64,000 nt of DNA. It comes from Rhodobacterales bacterium. GTDB taxonomy: Bacteria; Pseudomonadota; Alphaproteobacteria; Rhodobacterales; Rhodobacteraceae. Each line of letters begins with the position of its first letter. Position 1 is the stretch's first letter. Location: the NCBI GenBank assembly GCA_021155205.1, contig JAJNPS010000021.1, forward strand, positions 124,001 through 188,000. Direction: 5' to 3'. Of the stretch, positions 56,578-64,000 are shown in pieces. Both the position numbers and the translations under genes were made by a program. A model generated the notes under the pieces. The model ran no database searches and had not been told where the DNA came from. It was given only the letters and a program-made list of their open reading frames with translations.

Positions 56578-57180
56578 CTATCCCCAGGCCAGCGCGCCCG
56601 CGATCCCCCACATCGTCAGCCCGACCACCACCTCCAGCCAGACCCAGGCGGCGGGCCGCGCGAAGATCGGAGCCAGAAGGCGTGCCCCGAACCCCAGGGC
56701 ACTGAAAAAGCTGGTCGATCCCAGCACGGCGGCCACCCCGAACGCCACCTGATAGGGCGCATACTGTGCCGAAATCGACCCCATCAGAATCACCGTATCC
56801 AGATAGACATGCGGATTGGCCCAGGTCAGGATCAGGCTTGTCGCCACCACCCGCCGCAGCGACGCGCCCTCGCCCGCCGCCGGTTTCAGCGCTTCGCCGC
56901 CCTGCAACGCCGCCTTGAACCGCAAGGCGCCATAGACCAGCAGAAACGCCACCCCGGCCCAGCGCATCGCCTCGCCGATCCAGGGGACCGTGGCCGTCAG
57001 AACGCCAAATCCCGCCACTCCGATCGTGATCAGAACCGCGTCCGAAATCGCGCAGACCGCCACCACCGCGCCGACATGTTCGCGCCGCAACCCCTGCCGC
57101 AGCACGAACGCATTCTGTGCCCCGATCGCCAGGATCAGGCTGACCGCCACCAGATACCCCTGGACCGCCGCCTCAAGCAT
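56578..57180 (-). CDS. argO: LysE/ArgO family amino acid exporter
   Basis: 200 residues, six helices. The start VAVSLILAIGAQNAFVLRQGLRREHV (read as residues 11-36) and LTWANPHVYLDTVILMGSIS (near residue 115) are diagnostic of the LysE/ArgO group, which exports lysine or arginine. It is divergent from the argP-type regulator, a conserved pairing in which the regulator turns on export when basic amino acids build up. Confidence 0.9.
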   Translation of the reverse strand: MLEAAVQGYLVAVSLILAIGAQNAFVLRQGLRREHVGAVVAVCAISDAVLITIGVAGFGVLTATVPWIGEAMRWAGVAFLLVYGALRFKAALQGGEALKPAAGEGASLRRVVATSLILTWANPHVYLDTVILMGSISAQYAPYQVAFGVAAVLGSTSFFSALGFGARLLAPIFARPAAWVWLEVVVGLTMWGIAGALAWG

Positions 57181-57389
57181 GCGCCGACCCCACCGTCGTC
57201 AGCGGGGCGCCTGAACGCAACGGTTCGGTCATGGTCGCGATGACGCGGGGCATCGCCATTTCCCTGACCGGGATGCCACATCGCTCGCCCGCCAGCACCG
57301 GATCAAACCCCCGGGAAACCAGTTTCAAATCGTTCACCACCGCTATGCGAGTCATGCTATCCATCTTGACCCGACCACGACTGTACGCT

Positions 57390-57421
57390 TTAATCAAGTT
57401 AATCATTTCCACCTTGATTAA
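57390..57421. promoter_or_regulatory. inverted repeat between argO and argP
   Basis: TTAATCAAG (57390-57398) and CTTGATTAA (57413-57421) form a perfect 9-bp inverted repeat with 14 bases between, in a locally AT-rich stretch. It ends nine bases before the argP ATG, so a bound LysR dimer could repress argP and act on argO. No gene is supported in 57181-57430. Confidence 0.65.
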
Positions 57422-57430
57422 GCGCGGCTA

Positions 57431-58327
57431 ATGCTTGACCCCCCCCAGCTCGCCGCCCTTGCCGCCGTCCACCGTCGCGGCAGCTTTGACCTTGCGGCGG
57501 CGGAACTCCATGTCACGCCCTCGGCCATCTCGCAGCGCATCAAGGCCCTGGAAGAGGCGAGCGGCACCCTTCTCGTCCGCCGCGGCCAGCCCTGCCGCGC
57601 CACCGGGGCGGGGCTGCGACTGATCCGCCATCATGACGAGGTGACGCTTCTCGAACGCACCCTGGGCCTTGACCTTCCCGGTCTTTCCTATGGTCCCGCG
57701 ACGCTGCGGATCGCCGTCAATGCCGACAGCCTCGCAACCTGGGTCATTCCGGCGCTGGCCGCTACAAACGGCTTTCTCTTCGATCTCATCATTGACGACG
57801 AAGGCGTCAGCCAGGACTGGCTCAGGCGCGGCGAGGTCGTGGCCGCCATTACCGGCCATCCAGGCCCGCTGCAGGGCTGCCACACGGTCGCGCTCGGGTC
57901 CTTGCGCTACCGTGCCACTGCCTCACCCGCCTACATGTCCCGCTGGTTTCCGGACGGTATCACGCCTGCGACGCTTGCATTGGCCCCTGCCATCACCTTT
58001 TCCGACAAGGACCGCCTGCAGGAAATGTGGGTCTCGCGCCAAACCGTCGGCGCCGCCCGCCGCGGCGCCTTTCCCAGTCACCGCATGGCATCCACGCAGG
58101 CCTTCGTCGATGCCTGTCTTGTCGGCCTCTGCTGGGGCCTCAACCCCGAGTCTCTGGTGGCCGCGCACCTCGCCAGCGGCACCCTGACGGACCTCATCCC
58201 CGGCACGCCCCTTGACGTCCCGCTTTTCTGGCAGTTCACCCGCGTTGCCGCCCCGGCACTTGCCCCCGTGACAGAGGCGATCCGCGATGCCGCCTGCAAG
58301 ACGCTGATCGCCGCTGGGTCAGCCTGA
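57431..58327 (+). CDS. argP: LysR family regulator ArgP
   Basis: 298 residues. HTH at residues 1-60 (LAALAAVHRRGSFDLAAAEL; HVTPSAISQRIKALEEASGT), then the effector domain (LRIAVNADSLATWVIPALA near residue 95). The variant ArgP start MLDPPQLAALAAVHR and GLCWGLNPESLVAAHL fit ArgP/IciA/LysG. Senses lysine/arginine and controls argO. An operator-like repeat lies directly upstream. Confidence 0.92.
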   Translation: MLDPPQLAALAAVHRRGSFDLAAAELHVTPSAISQRIKALEEASGTLLVRRGQPCRATGAGLRLIRHHDEVTLLERTLGLDLPGLSYGPATLRIAVNADSLATWVIPALAATNGFLFDLIIDDEGVSQDWLRRGEVVAAITGHPGPLQGCHTVALGSLRYRATASPAYMSRWFPDGITPATLALAPAITFSDKDRLQEMWVSRQTVGAARRGAFPSHRMASTQAFVDACLVGLCWGLNPESLVAAHLASGTLTDLIPGTPLDVPLFWQFTRVAAPALAPVTEAIRDAACKTLIAAGSA

Positions 58328-58662
58328 AGGCTGTCCTCGCGGAACCATGCGACGACCGCCCACCCCACACGCGGCCGTGCCTGACCTCGGAACGTCGCAC
58401 CCGGGCCGGTTCCGGCCAATCCAAGATACAACCACTCTGCCAAAGTTTCCACTGCCCCCCGCAATTGCCTCCTCCACCCGGAGGGGGTGATCGGGCCTTG
58501 CCATTGGTTGCTTGACCCAGTGGCAAACCGGACGGCGCGTCGTGCCATGTGTCCGGGCCAGGGACGGTCGCCTCGCAAAGCCCGCATGAGGCTTGGAACG
58601 AGGGGGCTTTGCGTTCGCGATCCGCCGTTGACGCCCGGCACCCTGCGCCGCATCCTGCCCCG
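58328..58662. other. intergenic region between argP and dinB-like gene
   Basis: About 335 bases with a C/G-rich composition, no convincing ORF on either strand, no tRNA fold and no strong terminator hairpin. Nothing recognisable beyond antisense shadows. Confidence 0.5.
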
Positions 58663-59220
58663 ATGACCGATCCCGTCCGCCCGTACCGCCAGCTTGCCCG
58701 CAACGCGCTTCTTGCCAACCGCCGCCTTGCGCAGGCCATTGCCACCCTGCAACCGGGCGAATGGCAGTCTCCGCGCACCAGCTTTTTCCCCAGTTTGCGC
58801 GCGACGATGAACCACATCCATACCGTCGATCTTTTCTATTTCGACGCCGTCCAAGGCGGCACCCTCGGCCACGCGGCCTTTGACCCCGAAGAGCCCTATC
58901 CCGACCCCACCGCCCTTTTCGCCGCGCAATCCGCCCTCGACCAGACCGTCGTCACGCTTGTCGAAAATCTCTCGCCGACCGACCTCTCCCGCCCCGTCCG
59001 TATCCACCGCCCCGACCGCATCCAGACAGAAACGCTCGCCGACACCCTGATGCACGTCTTTCTCCACGACCAGCACCACCGCGGGCAGGTCCACGCCATG
59101 CTGTCCGGCACCAGCGTCAAGCCGCCGCAACTGGATGAGTTCTTCATGGCCGACGACGCGCGGTTCCGGGTGGGGGATCTGGCGGCGCTGGGGTGGGATG
59201 AACCCCCGCTCATGCGCTGA
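58663..59220 (+). CDS. DinB family protein
   Basis: 185 residues, a four-helix bundle. The metal histidines are visible in RATMNHIHTVDLFYFD (near residue 48) and HVFLHDQHHRGQVHAML (near residue 130). The family includes thiol-dependent transferases and proteins of unknown role; the substrate cannot be read from the sequence. ATG 58663 (MTDPVRPYRQLARNALLAN) chosen against a 38-codon extension. Confidence 0.88.
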   Translation: MTDPVRPYRQLARNALLANRRLAQAIATLQPGEWQSPRTSFFPSLRATMNHIHTVDLFYFDAVQGGTLGHAAFDPEEPYPDPTALFAAQSALDQTVVTLVENLSPTDLSRPVRIHRPDRIQTETLADTLMHVFLHDQHHRGQVHAMLSGTSVKPPQLDEFFMADDARFRVGDLAALGWDEPPLMR

Positions 59221-59336
59221 CCGGTCAGCGCCGTCTTGCCGGGCCTGCCAGAGGTGTCGCGCAACCGCGCCGCCCCCGCGGAACCAACCCCGGCCCTTTC
59301 GCGTTCACAGGTCCATCGCACATTCAGGAGGCCAGC

Positions 59337-59414
59337 ATGAAGGGCATTTTCGCGTGGCTGATCGGCATCCCGATCCCGATCATCATCCTGCTCTACTTCG
59401 TCGACGTGTTCTGA
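59337..59414 (+). CDS. 25-residue hydrophobic membrane peptide
   Basis: MKGIFAWLIGIPIPIIILLY then FVDVF and TGA. A perfect AGGAGG lies six bases before the ATG. The peptide is nearly all one transmembrane helix with the pattern W-LIGIPIPIIILLY, which I have seen in other alphaproteobacterial small proteins annotated as hypothetical. It is too short for normal gene calling. Function unknown. Confidence 0.65.
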   Translation: MKGIFAWLIGIPIPIIILLYFVDVF

Positions 59415-59502
59415 CGCGTCATGAAAAACGCCCCCCGGACCCGCGGGCCGCTCTTCTCACATCCGCACAGCGCGGCATTCCTCGGGCTGCCAAACCATCC
59501 CC

Positions 59503-60246
59503 TCACTCCAACTGCGCCGCAACTTCTTCGGGGATGTCGAAATTGTGCGTCACGTCCTGCACATCGTCATCCTCTTCCAGCAGGTCGATCAGCTTCATCA
59601 GCTTCTGCGCCGTCTCAAGGTCCACCTCGGTGCGCGATTGCGGCCGCCAGACGATCTTTGACTCCGTCGACTCGCCCAGCGCCTTTTCCAGCGCATCCGA
59701 CACTTCGGACAGGCTCTCGACCGGGCAATAGATCCAGTGCCCGTCGTCGTCGCTTTCAACGTCATCCGCCCCGGCATCGAGCGCCGCCATCATGATGTCA
59801 TCCGCCGACCCGGCGCTCACCGGATAGGATACCTCCCCCACCCGGTCGAAGGAATGGCTGACAGACCCCGTCTGCCCCATGTTCCCGCCCGCCTTGGTGA
59901 AGTAGCTGCGCACGTTCGAGGCCGTGCGGTTCAGGTTGTCCGTCATCGCCTCGACGATGATCGCGATCCCCCCCGCGCCATAGCCTTCATATCGGATTTC
60001 CGTGTAATCCGCGCCATCGCCCATCTGCGATTTCTTGATCGCGCGGTCGATCACGTCCTTTGGCATCGACACCGCCTTGGCCGCCTTGACCGCCAGGCGC
60101 AGCCGAGGGTTCATGTCCACGTCGGCCATGCCCATCTTGGCCGCCACGGTGATTTCCTTGGCCAGCTTGGAAAACATCTTGGAGCGGAGTTTGTCCTGCT
60201 TGCCCTTGCGGTGCTGGATATTCGCCCATTTCGAATGGCCTGCCAT
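59503..60246 (-). CDS. YebC/PmpR family DNA-binding regulator or translation factor
   Basis: 247 residues. [20 protein letters not shown] at the start is invariant in the family; [29 protein letters not shown] and [17 protein letters not shown] match the three domains. Recent work links YebC to relief of polyproline stalling as well as regulation. Single gene with the usual length. Confidence 0.95.
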   Translation of the reverse strand: MAGHSKWANIQHRKGKQDKLRSKMFSKLAKEITVAAKMGMADVDMNPRLRLAVKAAKAVSMPKDVIDRAIKKSQMGDGADYTEIRYEGYGAGGIAIIVEAMTDNLNRTASNVRSYFTKAGGNMGQTGSVSHSFDRVGEVSYPVSAGSADDIMMAALDAGADDVESDDDGHWIYCPVESLSEVSDALEKALGESTESKIVWRPQSRTEVDLETAQKLMKLIDLLEEDDDVQDVTHNFDIPEEVAAQLE

Positions 60247-60527
60247 GGCTCACGTCTCCGTCACGTCTTTGGTGATGGGGGTGCTTACACCAGCGAGTGA
60301 TCGGGCCGCAAGCCCGCTACGCGCCCGTCAGCCGGCCAGCCCCCCGCCCGGAATCAAGGCGCTGCACGCGCCGCCGGGCCGCGCCCGGCCTCCCCCCGGG
60401 AGGGCGCGTTTGCCACCCTCACCTGCAGAACTCCGGTGGGATATGTTGACCCAAAAACCGCGCGGGAACCAACCTCGGCGCGCCATCCCGAGGTCGGGCG
60501 CAACCCTCTGTCGGTCTTCAAACACCC

Positions 60528-61064
60528 TCACCCCACCCCATACCGCAACCACACCACATCCCCACCGACCCGCTCGCTGCCCAACAACCGCATCTTCGGC
60601 CTCGGCCCCACGAACATCGGCCTGCCCTTCCCCAGGACCACCGGGCGCAGATACATGTGCACCTCGTCCAGCAGCCCCCTCTCGCCCAGCCACTGCGCCA
60701 GCACGGTCCCGCCCACATCGACGTCGCCCTGCACCTCATCCTTCACCCGCCGGACCGCCGCCTCCACATCCCCGCTGATCAGGGTCGCATTCGGCCCAAC
60801 CTCGGTCAGCGTCCGCGACACCACCCATTTCGGCTGGGCCTGCCAGGCCCCGGCAAATTCGCGCTCCGCTGGCGACCAGCCCGGCTCATCCCCGTCCCAG
60901 TACTGCATAAGCTCGTAAAGCTTGCGGCCATAGATGCTGCCCGCAATCCCCCGCGTCATCTCGATGAAAAACCGGAACAGCGCCTCATCCGGCATGAAGT
61001 CCGGGTGATCGTGGTCGACAAAGCCATCCAGCGACACGTTCATCCCGAAGATCAGCTTTGCCAT
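60528..61064 (-). CDS. dihydrofolate reductase family protein (RibD C-terminal-like)
   Basis: 178 residues. KLIFGMNVSLDGFVDHDHPD is the usual start; SIYGRKLYELMQYW and ADLISGD-like VGPNATLISGDVEAAVRRVK segments, and LLDEVHMYLRPVVLGKGRPMF at the end, define the RibD_C group of pyridine-nucleotide-binding reductases. Substrate unknown; not the housekeeping FolA. The 280 bases between it and yebC hold only GC-rich sequence. Confidence 0.88.
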   Translation of the reverse strand: MAKLIFGMNVSLDGFVDHDHPDFMPDEALFRFFIEMTRGIAGSIYGRKLYELMQYWDGDEPGWSPAEREFAGAWQAQPKWVVSRTLTEVGPNATLISGDVEAAVRRVKDEVQGDVDVGGTVLAQWLGERGLLDEVHMYLRPVVLGKGRPMFVGPRPKMRLLGSERVGGDVVWLRYGVG

Positions 61065-61076
61065 CGAAGCCTCCCG

Positions 61077-61433
61077 CTACTCCCCGTCATCCGGCGGCGA
61101 GACGAACACCCGGTCCACGCCCGCCCGATCGGTGATCACCACCTTGGCCAAGGGCGGCGACACCCCTTCGGCCCCCAGCGCCTTCACCAGGCCGGTGAAC
61201 AACTGTCGCAGGATGTTCGGATTCTCGACCAGCTTGACCGCATAGCCATACCCTGGCCCGCAGTTCTCCAGCCGCCCCACCCCGCCCGAGGCCGACCAGT
61301 CCGCCCGGCACACGGTGCCGTCCGACAGCGTGACCGTCAGCACCGTGTCCGACAGCCGCGCCGCCTGCGGTACCGGATTGCCAAGGCTCCCCGCGCATCC
61401 CGCCAACAGCATCAGCAGCAGAACCTTGCGCAT
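61077..61433 (-). CDS. small lipoprotein of unknown function
   Basis: 118 residues. Signal peptide with lipobox MRKVLLLMLLAGC, Cys13 being the lipidation site. The mature part (VLTVTLSDGTVCRADWSASGG, RLENCGPGYGYAVKLVENPN) has two more cysteines that may form a disulfide. Family not recognised. It is 12 bases before the reductase gene and follows the permease gene by nine bases, so the three are probably one transcript. Confidence 0.75.
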   Translation of the reverse strand: MRKVLLLMLLAGCAGSLGNPVPQAARLSDTVLTVTLSDGTVCRADWSASGGVGRLENCGPGYGYAVKLVENPNILRQLFTGLVKALGAEGVSPPLAKVVITDRAGVDRVFVSPPDDGE

Positions 61434-61442
61434 CTTGTTCCC

Positions 61443-63221
61443 CTATAGCGGCCAGATCAGCGGGATCAGCGCGCTGACCACCAGCATCACGATGACATTC
61501 AGCGGCAGGCCCACCTTGGTAAAGTCCGAAAACCGGTACCCGCCGGGCCCATAGACCATCATGTTGGTCTGATACCCCACGGGCGTCGCAAAGGCGAGCG
61601 TGGCGGAAAACATCACCGCCACGACAAAGGGCCGCGGATCATATCCCAGCGTCTGCGCCAGTTCGATCGCCACCGGCGTATAGATCACCGCCACTGCATT
61701 GTTGGACAGGAACTCGGTCAGCACCAGGCCGATGAAATAGACCGCCAGGATCAGCCAGAACGGCGCCAGCGTCGCCAGCCACGGCGCCACGCCCGCCACG
61801 ATCATCTTCACCGCGCCGGACTGGTCCAGCCCCTCGCCCACCGCCAGCATCGCAAAGATCATCGCCAGCAAACGTCCGTCGACGAACGAGAACGCCTCGT
61901 CGCTGTCCACGCATTGCGTGATCAGGATCAGCGCCACCGCGATCAGCGCCAGTGCCAGGATCGGGGCCACGTTCAGCGCCGACAGGATCACGATGATCGC
62001 CAGCCCGGCAATCGCGATGGGGGCCTTGGCCTTGCGGAACGCCTTGACGCTGGGACGGCTGATATCGACCAGATCCATATCCGCCGCCAGCCGCTGAATG
62101 TCCTCGATACTGCCCTCCAGCAGCAGCGTGTCACCCACCCGCACGATCAGATCGTCCAATTGCCGCCCGATGTTCTGGTTCCGCCGGTGCGCGGCCAGCA
62201 CATAGACCCCGTACCGCCGCCGCAGCCGCAATTCGCCCAGGGACCGCCCTTCCATCCGGCAGCCGGGTCCGATCAGCACCTCGACCGTCTCGGTCTTGAC
62301 CGACGACAACTTGTCGACCAGATGCACATCCTTGCGCGCCTGCATCCCCAAAAGCTCGGTCATCTCGGTGCGCAGCATCACCCGGTCGCCCGCCTGCAGC
62401 ACCACCGCGCCAAGATCGCGCCGCAGACTGGCATCCCCGCGCAGCACGTCGATCACCCGCACGCCGTCGGGCTTGAACACATCGACATCCAGCACCGCCT
62501 GCCCGATCAGCGGACTGTCCTCGGGCACCGCAACTTCGGTGAAATACTTCATCTTGCGCCGGTCCGACAACAGGACACCCATCGACTGGCGCACCGGCAA
62601 CAGCCGGTTGCCGAACAGCGCCAGATAGAGGCCCCCCGCCACCGTCACTGCAATCCCGAGGGGCGCGATTTCAAACAGGCTGAAATGCGCCAGCCCCGCA
62701 TCCTTGGCCACGCCATCGACCAGAATGTTGGTGGAGGTTCCGATCAGCGTGATCATGCCGCCCAGAACCGTCATATAGCTGAGCGGGATCAGCAGCTTCG
62801 AAGGCGCCACATTCATCTGGATCGCCATCTGCATGACGACGGGGATCATCACCGCCACCAGCGGCGTGTTGTTCATAAAGGCGGACGCCACCGCGATGAA
62901 CCCGAACAGCACCGCAATCGTGGTCCTGGGCCGGTCGCCGATATGGCGCCCTGCCGTGGCGATCACCATCTCCACCGCCCCGGTCCTGACCAGCCCCCCC
63001 ATCACCAGAAACATCAGCGCAATGGTCCAGGGTGCGGGGTTCGACAGCACCGATGTCGCATTCGCAATCGGCAGGATGCCCAGGATCATCATCGCCGCGG
63101 CCCCGCCGATGGCCGTCACCTCGACCGGAGTGCGTTCCAGCACGAACAGCACGAACATCACCACCAGAATGCCCAGCGCCACGAAGGGCTGCGCGTCCAT
63201 CGGGATCGAAATGCCGAACAT
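61443..63221 (-). CDS. SLC13 family permease with two TrkA-C domains
   Basis: 592 residues. N-terminal helices with the anion-transporter motif SAFMNNTPLVAVMIP (near residue 115) and GTSTNILVDG (near residue 161); cytoplasmic residues 210-385 hold two TrkA_C/RCK_C domains (ISRPSVKAF ends the second); C-terminal helices repeat the motif as LSNNAVAVIYTPVAI and FATPVGYQTNMMVYGPGGY. This layout is typical of bacterial sodium/sulfate or dicarboxylate carriers. The substrate is undetermined. Confidence 0.92.
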   Translation of the reverse strand: MFGISIPMDAQPFVALGILVVMFVLFVLERTPVEVTAIGGAAAMMILGILPIANATSVLSNPAPWTIALMFLVMGGLVRTGAVEMVIATAGRHIGDRPRTTIAVLFGFIAVASAFMNNTPLVAVMIPVVMQMAIQMNVAPSKLLIPLSYMTVLGGMITLIGTSTNILVDGVAKDAGLAHFSLFEIAPLGIAVTVAGGLYLALFGNRLLPVRQSMGVLLSDRRKMKYFTEVAVPEDSPLIGQAVLDVDVFKPDGVRVIDVLRGDASLRRDLGAVVLQAGDRVMLRTEMTELLGMQARKDVHLVDKLSSVKTETVEVLIGPGCRMEGRSLGELRLRRRYGVYVLAAHRRNQNIGRQLDDLIVRVGDTLLLEGSIEDIQRLAADMDLVDISRPSVKAFRKAKAPIAIAGLAIIVILSALNVAPILALALIAVALILITQCVDSDEAFSFVDGRLLAMIFAMLAVGEGLDQSGAVKMIVAGVAPWLATLAPFWLILAVYFIGLVLTEFLSNNAVAVIYTPVAIELAQTLGYDPRPFVVAVMFSATLAFATPVGYQTNMMVYGPGGYRFSDFTKVGLPLNVIVMLVVSALIPLIWPL

Positions 63222-63236
63222 CCTGTTCCCCCGGAT

Positions 63237-64000
63237 TCAGACCCTGACTGTCGGTGTCGCGCGCGGCTGCACCAATGCCACACCGGCCAGCATGACCACA
63301 AGGGCGGCCCAGACCACCGGCGAAAACCGCTCTCCCAGCAGGATCATGGCCCAGATTACACCGAAACCGGTGACAAAATAGGCGGTCTGCGCCGCAAACA
63401 CCGCCCCAGCCCGCCCGTTCAACCAGACATAACTTGCATAAAGCAGGGCATGCAGACCCGAGGATATCGTCAGCGCCGCCTCGGGCCGCCCGAACGGAAC
63501 CAGCGAAAACATCTGCCCCTGCATCAGCGCCACGGGCAGCGTGATCACTGCGGCAATCAGGCTGGCCCAGAACATCGTCTCGACCGGATCCATGCCGAAC
63601 GTGCCCCAGCGCGCCACGATATTGCCCTCCGCCGCGTAAAACACCGGCCCCAGCAGCGCCAGGGGAACCCAGATCGCCGTGGCGGGGTCCGGCAGACTGG
63701 CGCCCGGCAGCACGATCAGCGCCACGCCGGTCAGCCCAATCATCAGCCCGGACAACCGCCTGACAGAAAAGCGGTCCATCCCCAGCGCCATCGCCATCGG
63801 GAACGAAAACAGCGGCACCGCGGAAATCAGGATCGCCATGATCCCGGCAGGCAGATGCACGACTGCGGTATAAAAGGTGTAGGTCGGTCCCACGGTCCCC
63901 ACCAGCGCGATGATGACGGCGAACCGAAGACCCGCCCTGGTCAGCCTTGGCCGCCGACCCCGTGCCAGCATCAGCGCGCCCAGCACGACGACGCCGATCA
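63237..64000 (-). CDS. DMT/EamA family transporter (5' end outside window)
   Basis: At least 254 residues in the window; the reading frame stays open to the edge (IGVVVLGALMLARG), so the true start is outside. Helices of two EamA repeats are seen: AVIIALVGTVGPTYTFYTAVV, AGIMAILISAVPLFSFPMAMAL (first) and AAQTAYFVTGFGVIWAMILLGE (second). Drug/metabolite transporter of unknown substrate. Confidence 0.88.
   Translation of the reverse strand, partial: IGVVVLGALMLARGRRPRLTRAGLRFAVIIALVGTVGPTYTFYTAVVHLPAGIMAILISAVPLFSFPMAMALGMDRFSVRRLSGLMIGLTGVALIVLPGASLPDPATAIWVPLALLGPVFYAAEGNIVARWGTFGMDPVETMFWASLIAAVITLPVALMQGQMFSLVPFGRPEAALTISSGLHALLYASYVWLNGRAGAVFAAQTAYFVTGFGVIWAMILLGERFSPVVWAALVVMLAGVALVQPRATPTVRV

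Noticed and set aside
57173..57412. 79-codon minus-strand ORF upstream of argO
   Set aside because: It covers the operator region, overlaps argO's start and shows no family features; more likely untranslated leader.

Overview
The window is a high-GC, densely packed bacterial chromosome segment that reads as an alphaproteobacterium of the Rhodobacterales (Rhodobacter/Roseobacter type). The grounds are a class I lysyl-tRNA synthetase, DUF2125, TIGR01620/YcjX, extensin-like and DUF2793 proteins, the hisC-tyrC-extensin arrangement, and frequent ATGA/GTGA overlaps. I saw no rRNA, tRNA or CRISPR array.

1-23 kb is mostly housekeeping. In order: a MotA/TolQ/ExbB-type proton channel with the start of its OmpA/MotB-like partner (cut by the window edge); DUF2125; a hisC-tyrC-extensin operon; leuC; rsfS-rlmH; a VOC protein; a gpmI-envC-ctpA-rppH cluster; rplY; pth; a TIGR01620/YcjX pair; truA; an MFS carrier with a large Ala-rich insertion; and acs, preceded by a strikingly AT-rich control region.

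23.6-26 kb is the clearest recent event. A 1.8 kb IS1595-type element with 25-bp terminal inverted repeats and a perfect 8-bp target duplication (TTTCGGTT) has split a HugZ/pyridoxamine-oxidase-like gene. Removing the element restores a 160-codon frame. Besides its transposase the element carries a second, antisense gene for an unrecognised two-TM protein, a passenger gene.

26-37.5 kb holds a GH28/pectate-lyase-like beta-helix protein, a DUF4864 protein, a CHAD protein, class I LysRS, a TerB-like protein, two head-to-head truncated pseudogenes (DUF4242 and LysR C-terminal halves), a PBP4-type peptidase, nadD, a MarR-GNAT fusion and ettA.

37.6-53.6 kb is a surface polysaccharide locus: galE, a KpsT/KpsE/KpsM-like ABC exporter, a family 2 sulfotransferase, two paralogous GT2 glycosyltransferases, a WsaF-like glycosyltransferase, a 1292-residue RTX protein with 97-residue tandem modules, manC and ugd. 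Together they would make UDP-galactose/glucose, GDP-mannose and UDP-glucuronate, assemble and probably sulfate a glycan, and move it across the inner membrane. One glycosyltransferase contains a CGGG tetranucleotide tract that could allow phase variation. An LprI-like gene between manC and ugd has an amber codon in its signal peptide.

53.7-64 kb has a DUF2793 spike-like protein (related to gene-transfer-agent head spikes by domain) with a possibly frameshifted small partner, an argO/argP divergent pair with a strong inverted repeat between them, a DinB protein, a 25-residue membrane peptide, YebC, a DHFR-like reductase, a lipoprotein, an SLC13/TrkA-C permease and a DMT transporter cut by the right edge.
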